Positions 51,293 to 58,820 of a stretch of DNA of 64,000 nucleotides are shown piece by piece; the first letter of the stretch is position 1; the number at the start of each line of letters is the position of its first letter. The notes beneath the pieces were generated by a model. That model made no database searches, had not been told where the DNA came from, and was given only the letters and a program-made list of their open reading frames with translations. Origin of the DNA: Fimbriimonadaceae bacterium (GTDB lineage Bacteria; Armatimonadota; Fimbriimonadia; Fimbriimonadales; Fimbriimonadaceae); assembly GCA_019638775.1 (NCBI GenBank), contig JAHBTD010000003.1, forward strand, positions 372,001 to 436,000, written 5' to 3'. Position numbers and translations under genes: made by a program.

Positions 51293-51490
51293 TCCTTTCT
51301 CCTGGGTACAGCAGCCCCGCCGATCATGTTCGGCGTAACCTACATAAGTGATTCTCGGCAAACGGCATTCGGAAGCCCACGCGAAATACCAGGAGTTTTT
51401 CAAAAAACAGCATTCTGGCAAATATACGTTAGCCCCTTTCCTGCCAGAATTTGAACCTGACGTACGATTGGCGGCACGTTCCAAATCCCT

Positions 51491-53569
51491 ATGAAATCGA
51501 GTTTTCCACACGGTCCCACCCTGTCTCTTGAAGAAGGGTTGACGGTGCTGCGTACAGCATTTGGTGAGGAAGCAGACTTTAGGGACGGTCAATGGGAAGC
51601 GATCACCAAGACTCTTCAGCCGACTTCTCGCCTCCTCGTCGTCGAAAGTACGGGTTGGGGGAAGAGCGCGGTCTACTTCTTGGCGACCCTTGCTCTGCGC
51701 CGTCAAGGCTCGATGGCGCTGATCGTCAGCCCACTGCTTGCCCTCATGCGCAACCAGCTTGAGCTTGCCGAAAAAATGGGAGTTCGTGCGGCGGCGATCA
51801 ACTCAGCTAACGTCAAGGACTGGGAAGGGGTCGAAGCCCGAATCTTGACAGGCGAAGTCGATGCTCTTTTCGTCTCTCCCGAGCGTCTCGCCAACGAGCG
51901 CTTTCGCTCCAAAATTCTCGGTTCCATCATTCCAAAAGTCGGGCTGTTGGTGATTGACGAGGCCCATTGTGTGAGCGATTGGGGACACGACTTCCGACCG
52001 GATTACAAGCGCGTCATGCGCATCGTGCCCGACCTACCCTCGTCTGCATCGGTCCTCGCCACAACCGCCACCGCAAACGAGCGTGTCATCCAAGACCTGA
52101 AATCACAATTTGGCGAAACGCTGCAGATTCAACGCGGCAAGTTAATGAGAAAAAGCATCCGGCTCTCTGCGTTCGACCTCCCGTTGCCTGAACAGAGGCT
52201 TGCATGGCTTGCCAAGTATCTGCCTCGCTTCGACGGAACCGGCATCGTCTACACCCTCACCATTCACGATGCCGAAATGGTGTCCGCGTGGCTAAAGCAA
52301 CAGGGCCATGAAGTGGAGGCGTACCACGGAGTGCTTGACCCTGAAGAACGACTGCGTCTGGAAGACGCCTTCTCCCAAAATCAGCTCAAAGCGTTAATCG
52401 CAACCTCAGCGTTGGGAATGGGTTATGACAAGCCGGACGTTGGGTTTGTCGTCCACTACCAAATGCCCGGATCACCCGTGGCATATTATCAGCAGGTCGG
52501 GCGTGCCGGGCGGGGTCTGGAGACGGCCTTTGGTGTGCTGCTCGTGGGCCAGGAGGATGAGGACATCGCCGAGCACTTCCGATCCACATCAAGCCCACCC
52601 AAATCCGCCTTCGAAGCGGTCTTCCGAGCTCTGAGCGCAAGTCCGTTGCCCTTGCACGAAATCGTGGAGCAGGCAAGACTCCGGCAAAGCATCGTCCAGC
52701 AATGCCTCGACATTTTGGATGCAGAGGGGCATATCCGGTCGGGTCCAGACGGGCATACCCTTTTGCCATCTGTGAGCAGCTTCGACCTCGAAAGAAGTGA
52801 GCGAGTACGAGCGCAGCGTGAAGAAGAGATGCAGCAGATGAAGGCCTATGCCCAAACGCAAAAATGCCGGATGGTCTCTCTTGCCCAACTCCTCCACGAC
52901 GAAGCAAATGAAACGTGCGGTCGCTGCGACAACTGCAAGCCGTTGAGTCCGATCAAGCTCGACGAAGATTTCATCGAGGCCGCGCGCCGATTCATGATGG
53001 GCCTCGCCTATGAGATCGAAGCGAAGAAGATGCTTCCCATCGCTCAGGCGAACATGAAATCTCGGCGAATCCCAGCCGAGCAGCAAGTGAGCCCCGGCCT
53101 TGCGTTGAGCAGCTATGGCGATCCCGAGTGGGGACGCATGGTACGCGAAGGGAAGTATCAGGAAGATGCGTTCGGAAAGGAGCTGATCGACGCGTCATTG
53201 GTGGCATTGCGGCGCTACGAGATCAAACCGGATTGGGTGACGTGGGTCCCCAGCTCGCGGCATCCTCATCTCTTAAAGAGGTTTGCTGAGCAGATTGCCG
53301 CCGAGCTTGGCGTGCCTGCGACAGAAGCCGTAACCAAGGTCGAAAGCAACCAGCCCCAAAAGCTCATGCTGAGCACGGCAGCCCAATTCTCCAATGTTTG
53401 GGATGCCTTTGAAGTGTCAGGGGCCAGACCTGGGACGGTGCTACTGGTGGACGACGTCGTCGATTCCGGCTGGACTCTCTCGGCGATTGGCCGCAAGCTC
53501 CGGCTCGCAGGGGCTGACAAGGTGATCCCCTTCGCGCTGGCAACGGCACGTCCACGGAGGCAGCGATGA
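51491..53569 (+). CDS. RecQ-family DNA helicase with C-terminal phosphoribosyltransferase domain
   Basis: 692 aa. RecQ helicase: Walker A STGWGKS (53-59), VIDEAHCVSDWGHDFRPDY (DEAH 156-159), TATA motif III, motif V ATSALGMGYDKPDV, motif VI QQVGRAGRG, and a Cys zinc cluster (Cys459, CGRCDNC 476-482). After residue 560 a second domain with the PRPP loop TVLLVDDVVDSGWTLSAIG (649-667) of the type I PRTase fold, as in ComF and orotate PRTases. The hinge between them is Cys-poor and not clearly RQC or HRDC. ATGA overlap with dprA. Role uncertain: repair, competence or anti-phage defence are all possible. Confidence 0.9.
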   Translation: MKSSFPHGPTLSLEEGLTVLRTAFGEEADFRDGQWEAITKTLQPTSRLLVVESTGWGKSAVYFLATLALRRQGSMALIVSPLLALMRNQLELAEKMGVRAAAINSANVKDWEGVEARILTGEVDALFVSPERLANERFRSKILGSIIPKVGLLVIDEAHCVSDWGHDFRPDYKRVMRIVPDLPSSASVLATTATANERVIQDLKSQFGETLQIQRGKLMRKSIRLSAFDLPLPEQRLAWLAKYLPRFDGTGIVYTLTIHDAEMVSAWLKQQGHEVEAYHGVLDPEERLRLEDAFSQNQLKALIATSALGMGYDKPDVGFVVHYQMPGSPVAYYQQVGRAGRGLETAFGVLLVGQEDEDIAEHFRSTSSPPKSAFEAVFRALSASPLPLHEIVEQARLRQSIVQQCLDILDAEGHIRSGPDGHTLLPSVSSFDLERSERVRAQREEEMQQMKAYAQTQKCRMVSLAQLLHDEANETCGRCDNCKPLSPIKLDEDFIEAARRFMMGLAYEIEAKKMLPIAQANMKSRRIPAEQQVSPGLALSSYGDPEWGRMVREGKYQEDAFGKELIDASLVALRRYEIKPDWVTWVPSSRHPHLLKRFAEQIAAELGVPATEAVTKVESNQPQKLMLSTAAQFSNVWDAFEVSGARPGTVLLVDDVVDSGWTLSAIGRKLRLAGADKVIPFALATARPRRQR

Positions 53570-54447
53570 GAACACTCTTCACGGTCGCCCTAACGACGCA
53601 CCTGATCCCAGGCCGGAACTCCGTCCCCCCCAAAATTTGGCGTGAATTGCGAGGCTGTGTAGCCAGTGCGTCCTCCGCCGAGGAGGTCATCGAGTATTCC
53701 AACCGAGTCCTAGCCCCCACCGATGCGACGCGAGTCGCCGCCTGTTTTGAGGACCTTCACGAATACGAAGACGCTTTGGCAACTCTGAGTGAGACCGACA
53801 TCTCTTGCGTGACTGAATTCGACGATAACTATCCGCAAAATTGGATTCGGAAGTTAAGCGGGAAACATCCTGCCGCGATCTTTGGCTCCGGAAATCTCCC
53901 CTTGCTCAACGCGCGATCAATCGGTATCGTAGGCTCACGGGCGGTCGACGATGCCGGGGCGGCCTTCGCGCGCCAGGTTTCTCAAGAGGCGGTACGCCTG
54001 GGCTTCATTGTGATTTCTGGCGGCGCCAAAGGTGTGGATCAAGTGGCGACAGAAGCCGCAATCGCTGCGGGTGGGGAAGCGGTTGAGATCGTTCCCGATT
54101 CCATGCTTCGGCGGGTTCTTGCTGGCCTGTCAGGTCCTAATCGATTGCTAGTCACGCCCTACCAGCCCGATGCTGGATTCTCGGCGGGGAACGCGATGGG
54201 CCGCAACAAGTTGATCTATGCGCTGTCGTCAGGAACGGTGGTGGTCTCTTCGAGTCTTGGAACTGGCGGGACGTGGTCAGGCGCAAAAGAGGCGATCATG
54301 AAGCGGTTTTGTCCGGTGCTGGTGCGGTCTGCGGAGAATGCACCTCCCGGGAATCGTGCGCTAATAGAGTTGGGGGGCAGGCTTTTGGGGGACGTTGGGG
54401 AGTTGGAGGCTGTTCTTGAGAGCAGTGAGCCAGGGGCGTTGTTTTGA
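53566..54447 (+). CDS. dprA: DprA/Smf-like DNA-processing protein
   Basis: 293 aa. Rossmann fold core: GIVGSRAVDDAGAAFARQVS, ISGGAKGVDQVATEAAIAAG (SGxAxGID-like), LLVTPYQPDAGFSAGNAMGR and NKLIYALSSGTVVVSS. In other bacteria DprA loads RecA on incoming single-stranded DNA. An N-terminal domain of about 100 residues is not standard for DprA (no clear SAM domain) and the usual C-terminal winged helix is absent. Overlaps the RecQ-PRTase by 4 nt (ATGA), so the two proteins are likely functional partners. Confidence 0.88.
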   Translation: MRTLFTVALTTHLIPGRNSVPPKIWRELRGCVASASSAEEVIEYSNRVLAPTDATRVAACFEDLHEYEDALATLSETDISCVTEFDDNYPQNWIRKLSGKHPAAIFGSGNLPLLNARSIGIVGSRAVDDAGAAFARQVSQEAVRLGFIVISGGAKGVDQVATEAAIAAGGEAVEIVPDSMLRRVLAGLSGPNRLLVTPYQPDAGFSAGNAMGRNKLIYALSSGTVVVSSSLGTGGTWSGAKEAIMKRFCPVLVRSAENAPPGNRALIELGGRLLGDVGELEAVLESSEPGALF

Positions 54448-54570
54448 TGCGAAGGCAGGAAAGTCCGAGTAGGCTCACTCAACTCTCACGCACTCTGCAC
54501 AAATAGCATTCTCTCCACCCCAACCACGCCCGCACACCCTCGCCGTAGCGCCCGACTTGACCCGTGGGTC

Positions 54571-54576
54571 TATAAT
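54571..54576 (+). promoter_or_regulatory. -10 element (TATAAT) upstream of the DnaA-N-like gene
   Basis: TATAAT ends 12 nt before the ATG at 54589. A TTGACC at 54557 is only 8 bp upstream, too close for a -35. Leader of about 5 nt. Confidence 0.5.
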
Positions 54577-54588
54577 TGCCTGCAAGCT

Positions 54589-55197
54589 ATGGCGGATATC
54601 GTTCAGGTCTGGCAAGAGGCTCTCCCCGAAATCAAGAAGAGTGTCACGGGCGTTGGTGTTTGGGCGGCGCTCAACACATGCAGGCCCGTCGCCTTCGAGG
54701 AAGGCACCTTCGTGCTTGGCTTGCCGTTCGACGCCACGGAGCTCTCCGGGCATCTGCGTATCCCAGCCACTCAGCGTACGATGGAGGTTCAACTCGCCCA
54801 GCTTTTGAACGAACCCGTCAAGGTACGCATCATCGACGGTGTCACTTCAACGGAGTGGGAGCTTGCCAAAAAGCGCGACTCCGAAACAAGACGGCTGCAG
54901 GAACACGCCATCGCCAAGGCCCGCGCCGAAAGCGAAGCCCGGATGAGCTGGGAAGGGTTGTACGAGCAGGTGAACCGGCTGTACTCCTCCATCCAGAACA
55001 AGTCGCTGCCCCAAAACCGCGCGAAGTTCTACCTTGAGGCGGTCCGTCTACTTGGTGAGGCACGCAAAGCTCAGCCTTCGCATGACGACCTTAGCGAGCG
55101 GAACTTTGCTCGATGTATCGAGCGAGTGTCGCAATACAGCGAAGTCAGCAGCACCGTCGTTGCCATTGAGGTCTTGCGCGCCGCAGGCGAGTTGTGA
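54589..55197 (+). CDS. Protein with a DnaA N-terminal-like domain
   Basis: 202 aa. The first 85 residues (MADIVQVWQEALPEIKKSVT, then GTFVLGLPFDATELSGHL and LLNEPVKVRII) match the DnaA_N fold pattern, which in DnaA binds DnaB and DiaA, or the related tau subunit C-terminal domain. The rest is helical with Glu/Arg-rich sequence and a small C-terminal helix bundle (about 120-200). No AAA+ or DNA-binding domain, so not DnaA. Possibly a helicase-loading or replication accessory protein. Overlaps the PhnP-like gene. Confidence 0.7.
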   Translation: MADIVQVWQEALPEIKKSVTGVGVWAALNTCRPVAFEEGTFVLGLPFDATELSGHLRIPATQRTMEVQLAQLLNEPVKVRIIDGVTSTEWELAKKRDSETRRLQEHAIAKARAESEARMSWEGLYEQVNRLYSSIQNKSLPQNRAKFYLEAVRLLGEARKAQPSHDDLSERNFARCIERVSQYSEVSSTVVAIEVLRAAGEL

Positions 55198-55961
55198 TGG
55201 CCGAGGTCGTCGTTCTGGGCTCCGGCACAAGCAACGGTGTGCCGATGCTCGGCATGGACTATTCGCCCGATTTCCTCGCTAACCCTAAAAACCACCGCAT
55301 GCGGTGCAGCATTGTTCTCAAGGGGCCAGAAGGGAATGTGTTGGTGGATTGTTCGCCCGAAATGCGTTTGCAGATGATCCGCGCCGACATCAAGCGCATC
55401 GAGGGCGTCATCATCACCCACACCCACGCGGACCACATCATGGGGATGGACGATTTGAGATCGTTTTGCGTGGCTCACCGGATGGATATTCCGGTCTTCA
55501 CGTACGAGCGATATCAGGACGACATTCGCCGGATCTTCGCCTATGCCTTTCAAGATCACGGAGACCCCGAAATCCTCGTGCCCAGGTTTATCCTCCAAGA
55601 GATGCCGCCCGTGCTCGAAATGGCTGGGCTGGAGATCGAACGTCTGGACATCTGGCACGGCGAATGGCCGGTTATCGGGCTAAGGATCAACGATTTTGCT
55701 TACCTGACCGATGTGAACCGCATCCCCGACGAAGTCATGGCGAGGCTGTCTGGGCTTGATACTCTCATCCTTGATGCCGTGCGGTACCGGCCCCATCCGA
55801 ACCACTTTAACTACGATCAGGCGATTGTAGTTGCCCAGACGATTGGCGCAAAGAAAACATACTTCACCCACTTGAGCGCCGACTACGATCACGACATCGT
55901 CAATGCCGAATTGCCAAAGGGCATCGAATTGGCATACGATGGGCTATCGATAGGCCTTTGA
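55197..55961 (+). CDS. MBL-fold metal-dependent hydrolase (PhnP-like)
   Basis: 254 aa. Begins VVVLGSGTSNGVPMLG, with Cys/His near MRCSIVL, HTHADHIMGMDDLR (metal motif), YLTDVNRIPDE and ILDAVRYRPHPNHFNYDQAI, then YFTHLSADYDH. This is the PhnP/phosphodiesterase-like group that hydrolyses cyclic phosphate diesters. ATG overlaps the previous stop as TGATG. Operonic with the DnaA-N-like gene; substrate unknown. Confidence 0.9.
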   Translation: MAEVVVLGSGTSNGVPMLGMDYSPDFLANPKNHRMRCSIVLKGPEGNVLVDCSPEMRLQMIRADIKRIEGVIITHTHADHIMGMDDLRSFCVAHRMDIPVFTYERYQDDIRRIFAYAFQDHGDPEILVPRFILQEMPPVLEMAGLEIERLDIWHGEWPVIGLRINDFAYLTDVNRIPDEVMARLSGLDTLILDAVRYRPHPNHFNYDQAIVVAQTIGAKKTYFTHLSADYDHDIVNAELPKGIELAYDGLSIGL

Positions 55962-55985
55962 GCAAAATCTGAGCGATTACTATAG

Positions 55986-56016
55986 GTTTTTTAGCGAGAA
56001 ACCTCGCAAAAAGCCT
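55986..56016 (+). terminator. Possible terminator after the PhnP-like gene
   Basis: AGGTTTTTTAGCGAG pairs with CTCGCAAAAAGCCT (one G-T pair and one bulged base) around AAAC. No distinct T run after the stem, so only a candidate. Confidence 0.4.
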
Positions 56017-56100
56017 GCACAAACCCTAAAGTAACCTGCGAAAGTTGCCAGGATTTAACGTGAGGCTTAGCCTTGGTTCCGGCGTACGGAGATTGGATCG

Positions 56101-56328
56101 ATGCCTAAACTGATCGGAGGACTGACTGCACTAATAGCTCTATCGGGCGGAATTCTTGCTCAGGTCGATCCTATGACGACGGTCGTCAGAGCGGGTATCG
56201 CATTCTTGGTAGCGTACGTTCTCACCATGGTTTGGTATGTTTTCTTTGCAACCCAGGTGCAACCGATCCGATTGAATCCGGTTAAGCGAAGAAAAGCCGA
56301 CCCAGAGGCCGAGGCAAAGGTAGTCTAG
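56101..56328 (+). CDS. Small membrane protein, 75 aa
   Basis: Two membrane helices (residues 5-21, IGGLTALIALSGGILAQ, and 27-52, VVRAGIAFLVAYVLTMVWYV), then a basic tail (RLNPVKRRKADPEAEAK). Not recognised; located 78 nt upstream of the FliA-like sigma gene and possibly co-transcribed. Confidence 0.7.
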   Translation: MPKLIGGLTALIALSGGILAQVDPMTTVVRAGIAFLVAYVLTMVWYVFFATQVQPIRLNPVKRRKADPEAEAKVV

Positions 56329-56406
56329 TAATTCTTCGAGTAAAGAATCAAGAAATCTTAAAAGGGTGGAATAAGGTTCATAGAACCTACAAGAGGTGGA
56401 GTTAGC

Positions 56407-57186
56407 GTGGCACTGTCAGCCGAACAACTAAAACGAGCGTGGATCGACTTCAAAGTTTACAAGAGACTTGATGCACGCAGCGAACTGATCAATCATTATG
56501 CGTACCTGGTCAAGATCACATCTGGACGTCTGGTAACAAGCTTGCCCGGAGGACTGGATCGTGAAGACCTGATCGGCTCCGGAGTTATAGGATTGATCAA
56601 GAGTGTCGATCAGTTTGACCCCACCCGAGACGTAAAGTTTGAAACATATGCGATCGCACTCATTCGTGGCGCGATTCTCGAAATGCTTCGAGATGAAGAC
56701 TGGGTGCCGCGTTCCATCCGCGAAAAGCTCAAAGCGCTCGACCGTACGGTAATGCGATTGGAGACAACGCTGGGAAGACCCGCCACCGAGAAAGAGATTT
56801 CCGACGAGATGGGCATCCCCGCTCAAGACGTATCCGAACTCCTCGTCCGAATGGGCCGCACCAACGTTTACAGCCTCGACGACATTTTGACTACTGGCGA
56901 CGGCGACGATCATATCCACTTCGTCGAGCTGATCGTCGATGAAGACTCCAATCCAGCCGGAGAGATCGAAGGCCGCGAGGTCCGCCGAGTACTCGCTTCC
57001 GGCGTTGACAAGCTTCCCGATCGCGAGCGGCTCGTCGTTGCCCTCTACTACTTCGAAGGTTTGACATTCAAAGAGATCGGCAAAGTGCTGGGCGTGAGCG
57101 AGTCTCGCGTTTATCAGCTCCATACACAAGCCATGAACCGGCTTCGAAACCACATGCATTCGGAGGGGACGGTTCCGGCAAGGTAG
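56407..57186 (+). CDS. fliA: FliA/WhiG-type sigma factor
   Basis: 259 aa. Region 2 INHYAYLVKITSGRLVTSLP, EDLIGSGVIGLIKSVDQFDP, VKFETYAIALIRGAILEML, region 3 VPRSIREKLKALDRTVMRLE, region 4 DKLPDRERLVVALYYFEGLT and IGKVLGVSESRVYQLHTQAM. The DWVPRS motif is characteristic of FliA/SigD/WhiG. Directs flagellar, chemotaxis or developmental promoters. GTG start after AGAGGTGGAG. Followed by a short gene after 10 nt. Confidence 0.93.
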   Translation: MALSAEQLKRAWIDFKVYKRLDARSELINHYAYLVKITSGRLVTSLPGGLDREDLIGSGVIGLIKSVDQFDPTRDVKFETYAIALIRGAILEMLRDEDWVPRSIREKLKALDRTVMRLETTLGRPATEKEISDEMGIPAQDVSELLVRMGRTNVYSLDDILTTGDGDDHIHFVELIVDEDSNPAGEIEGREVRRVLASGVDKLPDRERLVVALYYFEGLTFKEIGKVLGVSESRVYQLHTQAMNRLRNHMHSEGTVPAR

Positions 57187-57196
57187 GTAACAGCCC

Positions 57197-57430
57197 ATGG
57201 CTGACATCATCCGTGTTCAGCCGACCACTGCGATACCGAAGGTCCAGAACCAGACCTACAGAGTCCAAGGCTCCGACGGAGCCGAGGATCATCGACGCCA
57301 GCATGAGGAGCAAGAAGCGCCTCATGATAAGCTCGAACTTCACGACGAAATCGTCGAGTCCGAAACGCCGCCCGAGACCCTCAATCCACCAACCTCATCT
57401 GAGGACAACGGTCTCGATATCGCCGTCTAA
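57197..57430 (+). CDS. Small acidic hypothetical protein, 77 aa
   Basis: MADIIRVQPTTAIPKVQNQT followed by acidic, probably disordered sequence with a short KLELHDEIVE helix. Starts 10 nt after the sigma gene with AGGTAGG upstream, so likely co-translated. Could be an anti-sigma or partner protein of the sigma factor, but no motif supports this. Confidence 0.6.
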   Translation: MADIIRVQPTTAIPKVQNQTYRVQGSDGAEDHRRQHEEQEAPHDKLELHDEIVESETPPETLNPPTSSEDNGLDIAV

Positions 57431-57554
57431 CTTAGGCGGTGGCACTATTCTTGCCCATCAACGGTTGTAACGTTTGGGTCAGAAGAGAGATATGCCGGTA
57501 ATTTCACCAGGCTGGTATCCTATTCTGAACTCAATGAAAGAAGGATTAACCTTG

Positions 57555-58580
57555 ATGAAGTACTTGACGATAGCGCTCGCAGCCGGTGCTGCATTGGCGA
57601 TAGTTGGTTGTGGTTCGAAGGGAGCCGCGCCGTTGGCGACGATCAACGGCGAAGACGTGTTCACCGAAGAGTATTACAAGACTCTTGAGCGATTGCCCAC
57701 AGTTCGTGTGCAAACCGCGCAAGGTGCGCAGGACGTCCAGGTTTCAGAATCGCTGGCATTTCAAGCCCTCAAGCAGACCGTTTATAACAAGGTCTTGCTG
57801 CAGCTTGCAAAGGACGAAGGCGTCTATCCCACCAGCAAAGACATTCTCGACGAACTCGAATTCCAGAAAGAGGTCGATAAGTCGTTCGGGGACCGCCTCA
57901 AGCAGTCGGGATTGACCATCGACATGGTGAAAGAGCAGATCCTCATTCAGCTTGCTCAGGAGAAGCTGGTCACAAAGGGCATCAACGTCACCATCCAAGA
58001 CGCTGAGAAGTTCATTAACGACAATCCCAAGCAGTTTATGCAGCCCGCGACGATCAATGCGAGCTGGATCTTTGTCAATTCCGACGCCAAGAAGGCACAG
58101 GCCGATCAGGCGCTTTCGACAGGACAAGCTTTTAGCACTGTCGCAATGCAGTACAGCGAAGCGCCCCAAGCCAAAGAGCTCGGTGGACGTTTCCCAGTCG
58201 AGAGACTAGATACGGTTGGCCCGCCCTTTGACAAGGTTCTCAAGGAGACCAAAGAAGGAACGATGTCCGAATGGGTCAAGGCAGAGAATTCGTGGGCGAA
58301 GTTCTATATCGAGCGACGAACCGAAGAGCGCCCGCTCGTTGTTGACGACCTGCTGAAGCGCCGAGTTCGCCGCCAGCTTGCCCTGCAAAGAGGAGCGCTC
58401 GCCGTCGATCTTGAGCGACGCGTCACCGACAAGATCGTAGCCAGCAAAATCACGATCGAAAGGACCGATCTTCAAGAACCCTGGAAGCGTTTGGTCGATG
58501 AGGTCAAAAAGCAGCGGGCTACCGTTGGAACCACGGGCCCAACGCCGGGTTCAGAAGCCGGTACACCCCCCGGACAGTAA
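57555..58580 (+). CDS. PrsA/SurA-like peptidyl-prolyl isomerase lipoprotein
   Basis: 341 aa. Lipoprotein signal MKYLTIALAAGAALAIVGCG, N-terminal SurA_N-like helices (about 55-140), then a parvulin-type domain (about 165-255: ATINASWIFVNSDAKKAQAD and ELGGRFPVERLD ... WVKAENSWAKFYIERRTEER). The foldase helps exported proteins. ATG at 57555 with AAGGA; an ATG at 57534 upstream is an alternative. Ends with Pro/Gly/Thr-rich tail; followed by a strong terminator. Confidence 0.88.
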   Translation: MKYLTIALAAGAALAIVGCGSKGAAPLATINGEDVFTEEYYKTLERLPTVRVQTAQGAQDVQVSESLAFQALKQTVYNKVLLQLAKDEGVYPTSKDILDELEFQKEVDKSFGDRLKQSGLTIDMVKEQILIQLAQEKLVTKGINVTIQDAEKFINDNPKQFMQPATINASWIFVNSDAKKAQADQALSTGQAFSTVAMQYSEAPQAKELGGRFPVERLDTVGPPFDKVLKETKEGTMSEWVKAENSWAKFYIERRTEERPLVVDDLLKRRVRRQLALQRGALAVDLERRVTDKIVASKITIERTDLQEPWKRLVDEVKKQRATVGTTGPTPGSEAGTPPGQ

Positions 58581-58606
58581 AGTCTGCTACTTCACCAAAT
58601 ACATCC

Positions 58607-58641
58607 GTCTCCCCAGAAGTAAATTCTGGGGAGACTTTTTT
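58607..58641 (+). terminator. Strong intrinsic terminator of the PrsA-like gene
   Basis: Perfect 12-bp stem GTCTCCCCAGAA / TTCTGGGGAGAC around GTAAA, followed directly by TTTTTT. Confidence 0.92.
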
Positions 58642-58775
58642 GGGTTTTGCATGATGAGCGACTCTTCGAACACCGACAATCTCCTATAGAGACACGGTAT
58701 GCCGTCAGCAATCGAAATCGATAGCATCGGCAGATGCGTGTCCCTAAAATCTCTGAGGAGGGAAGGACGCATTTT

Positions 58776-58820
58776 GATGCCGATTGATCATCAGTGTGTT
58801 CAGAACGGGAATGGGGCTTG
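58776..58820 (+). other. Possible 14-codon leader ORF before the diguanylate cyclase
   Basis: MPIDHQCVQNGNGA with a strong GGAGGGAAGG upstream. It overlaps the start of the cyclase gene in another frame. May be a leader peptide or coincidence. Confidence 0.3.

Noticed and set aside
56027-56054. FliA-type promoter (TAAAGTAA, 12 nt, GCCAGGAT) before the sigma operon
   Set aside because: Spacing is one base longer than expected and the second half matches poorly; not convincing alone.
56428-57210. 260-aa open frame antisense to the FliA-type sigma gene
   Set aside because: The plus-strand sigma factor is unmistakable and the minus-strand translation has no family features.
57068-57343. 91-aa minus-strand frame across the sigma gene end
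   Set aside because: Overlaps two plausible plus-strand genes and has no conserved feature.
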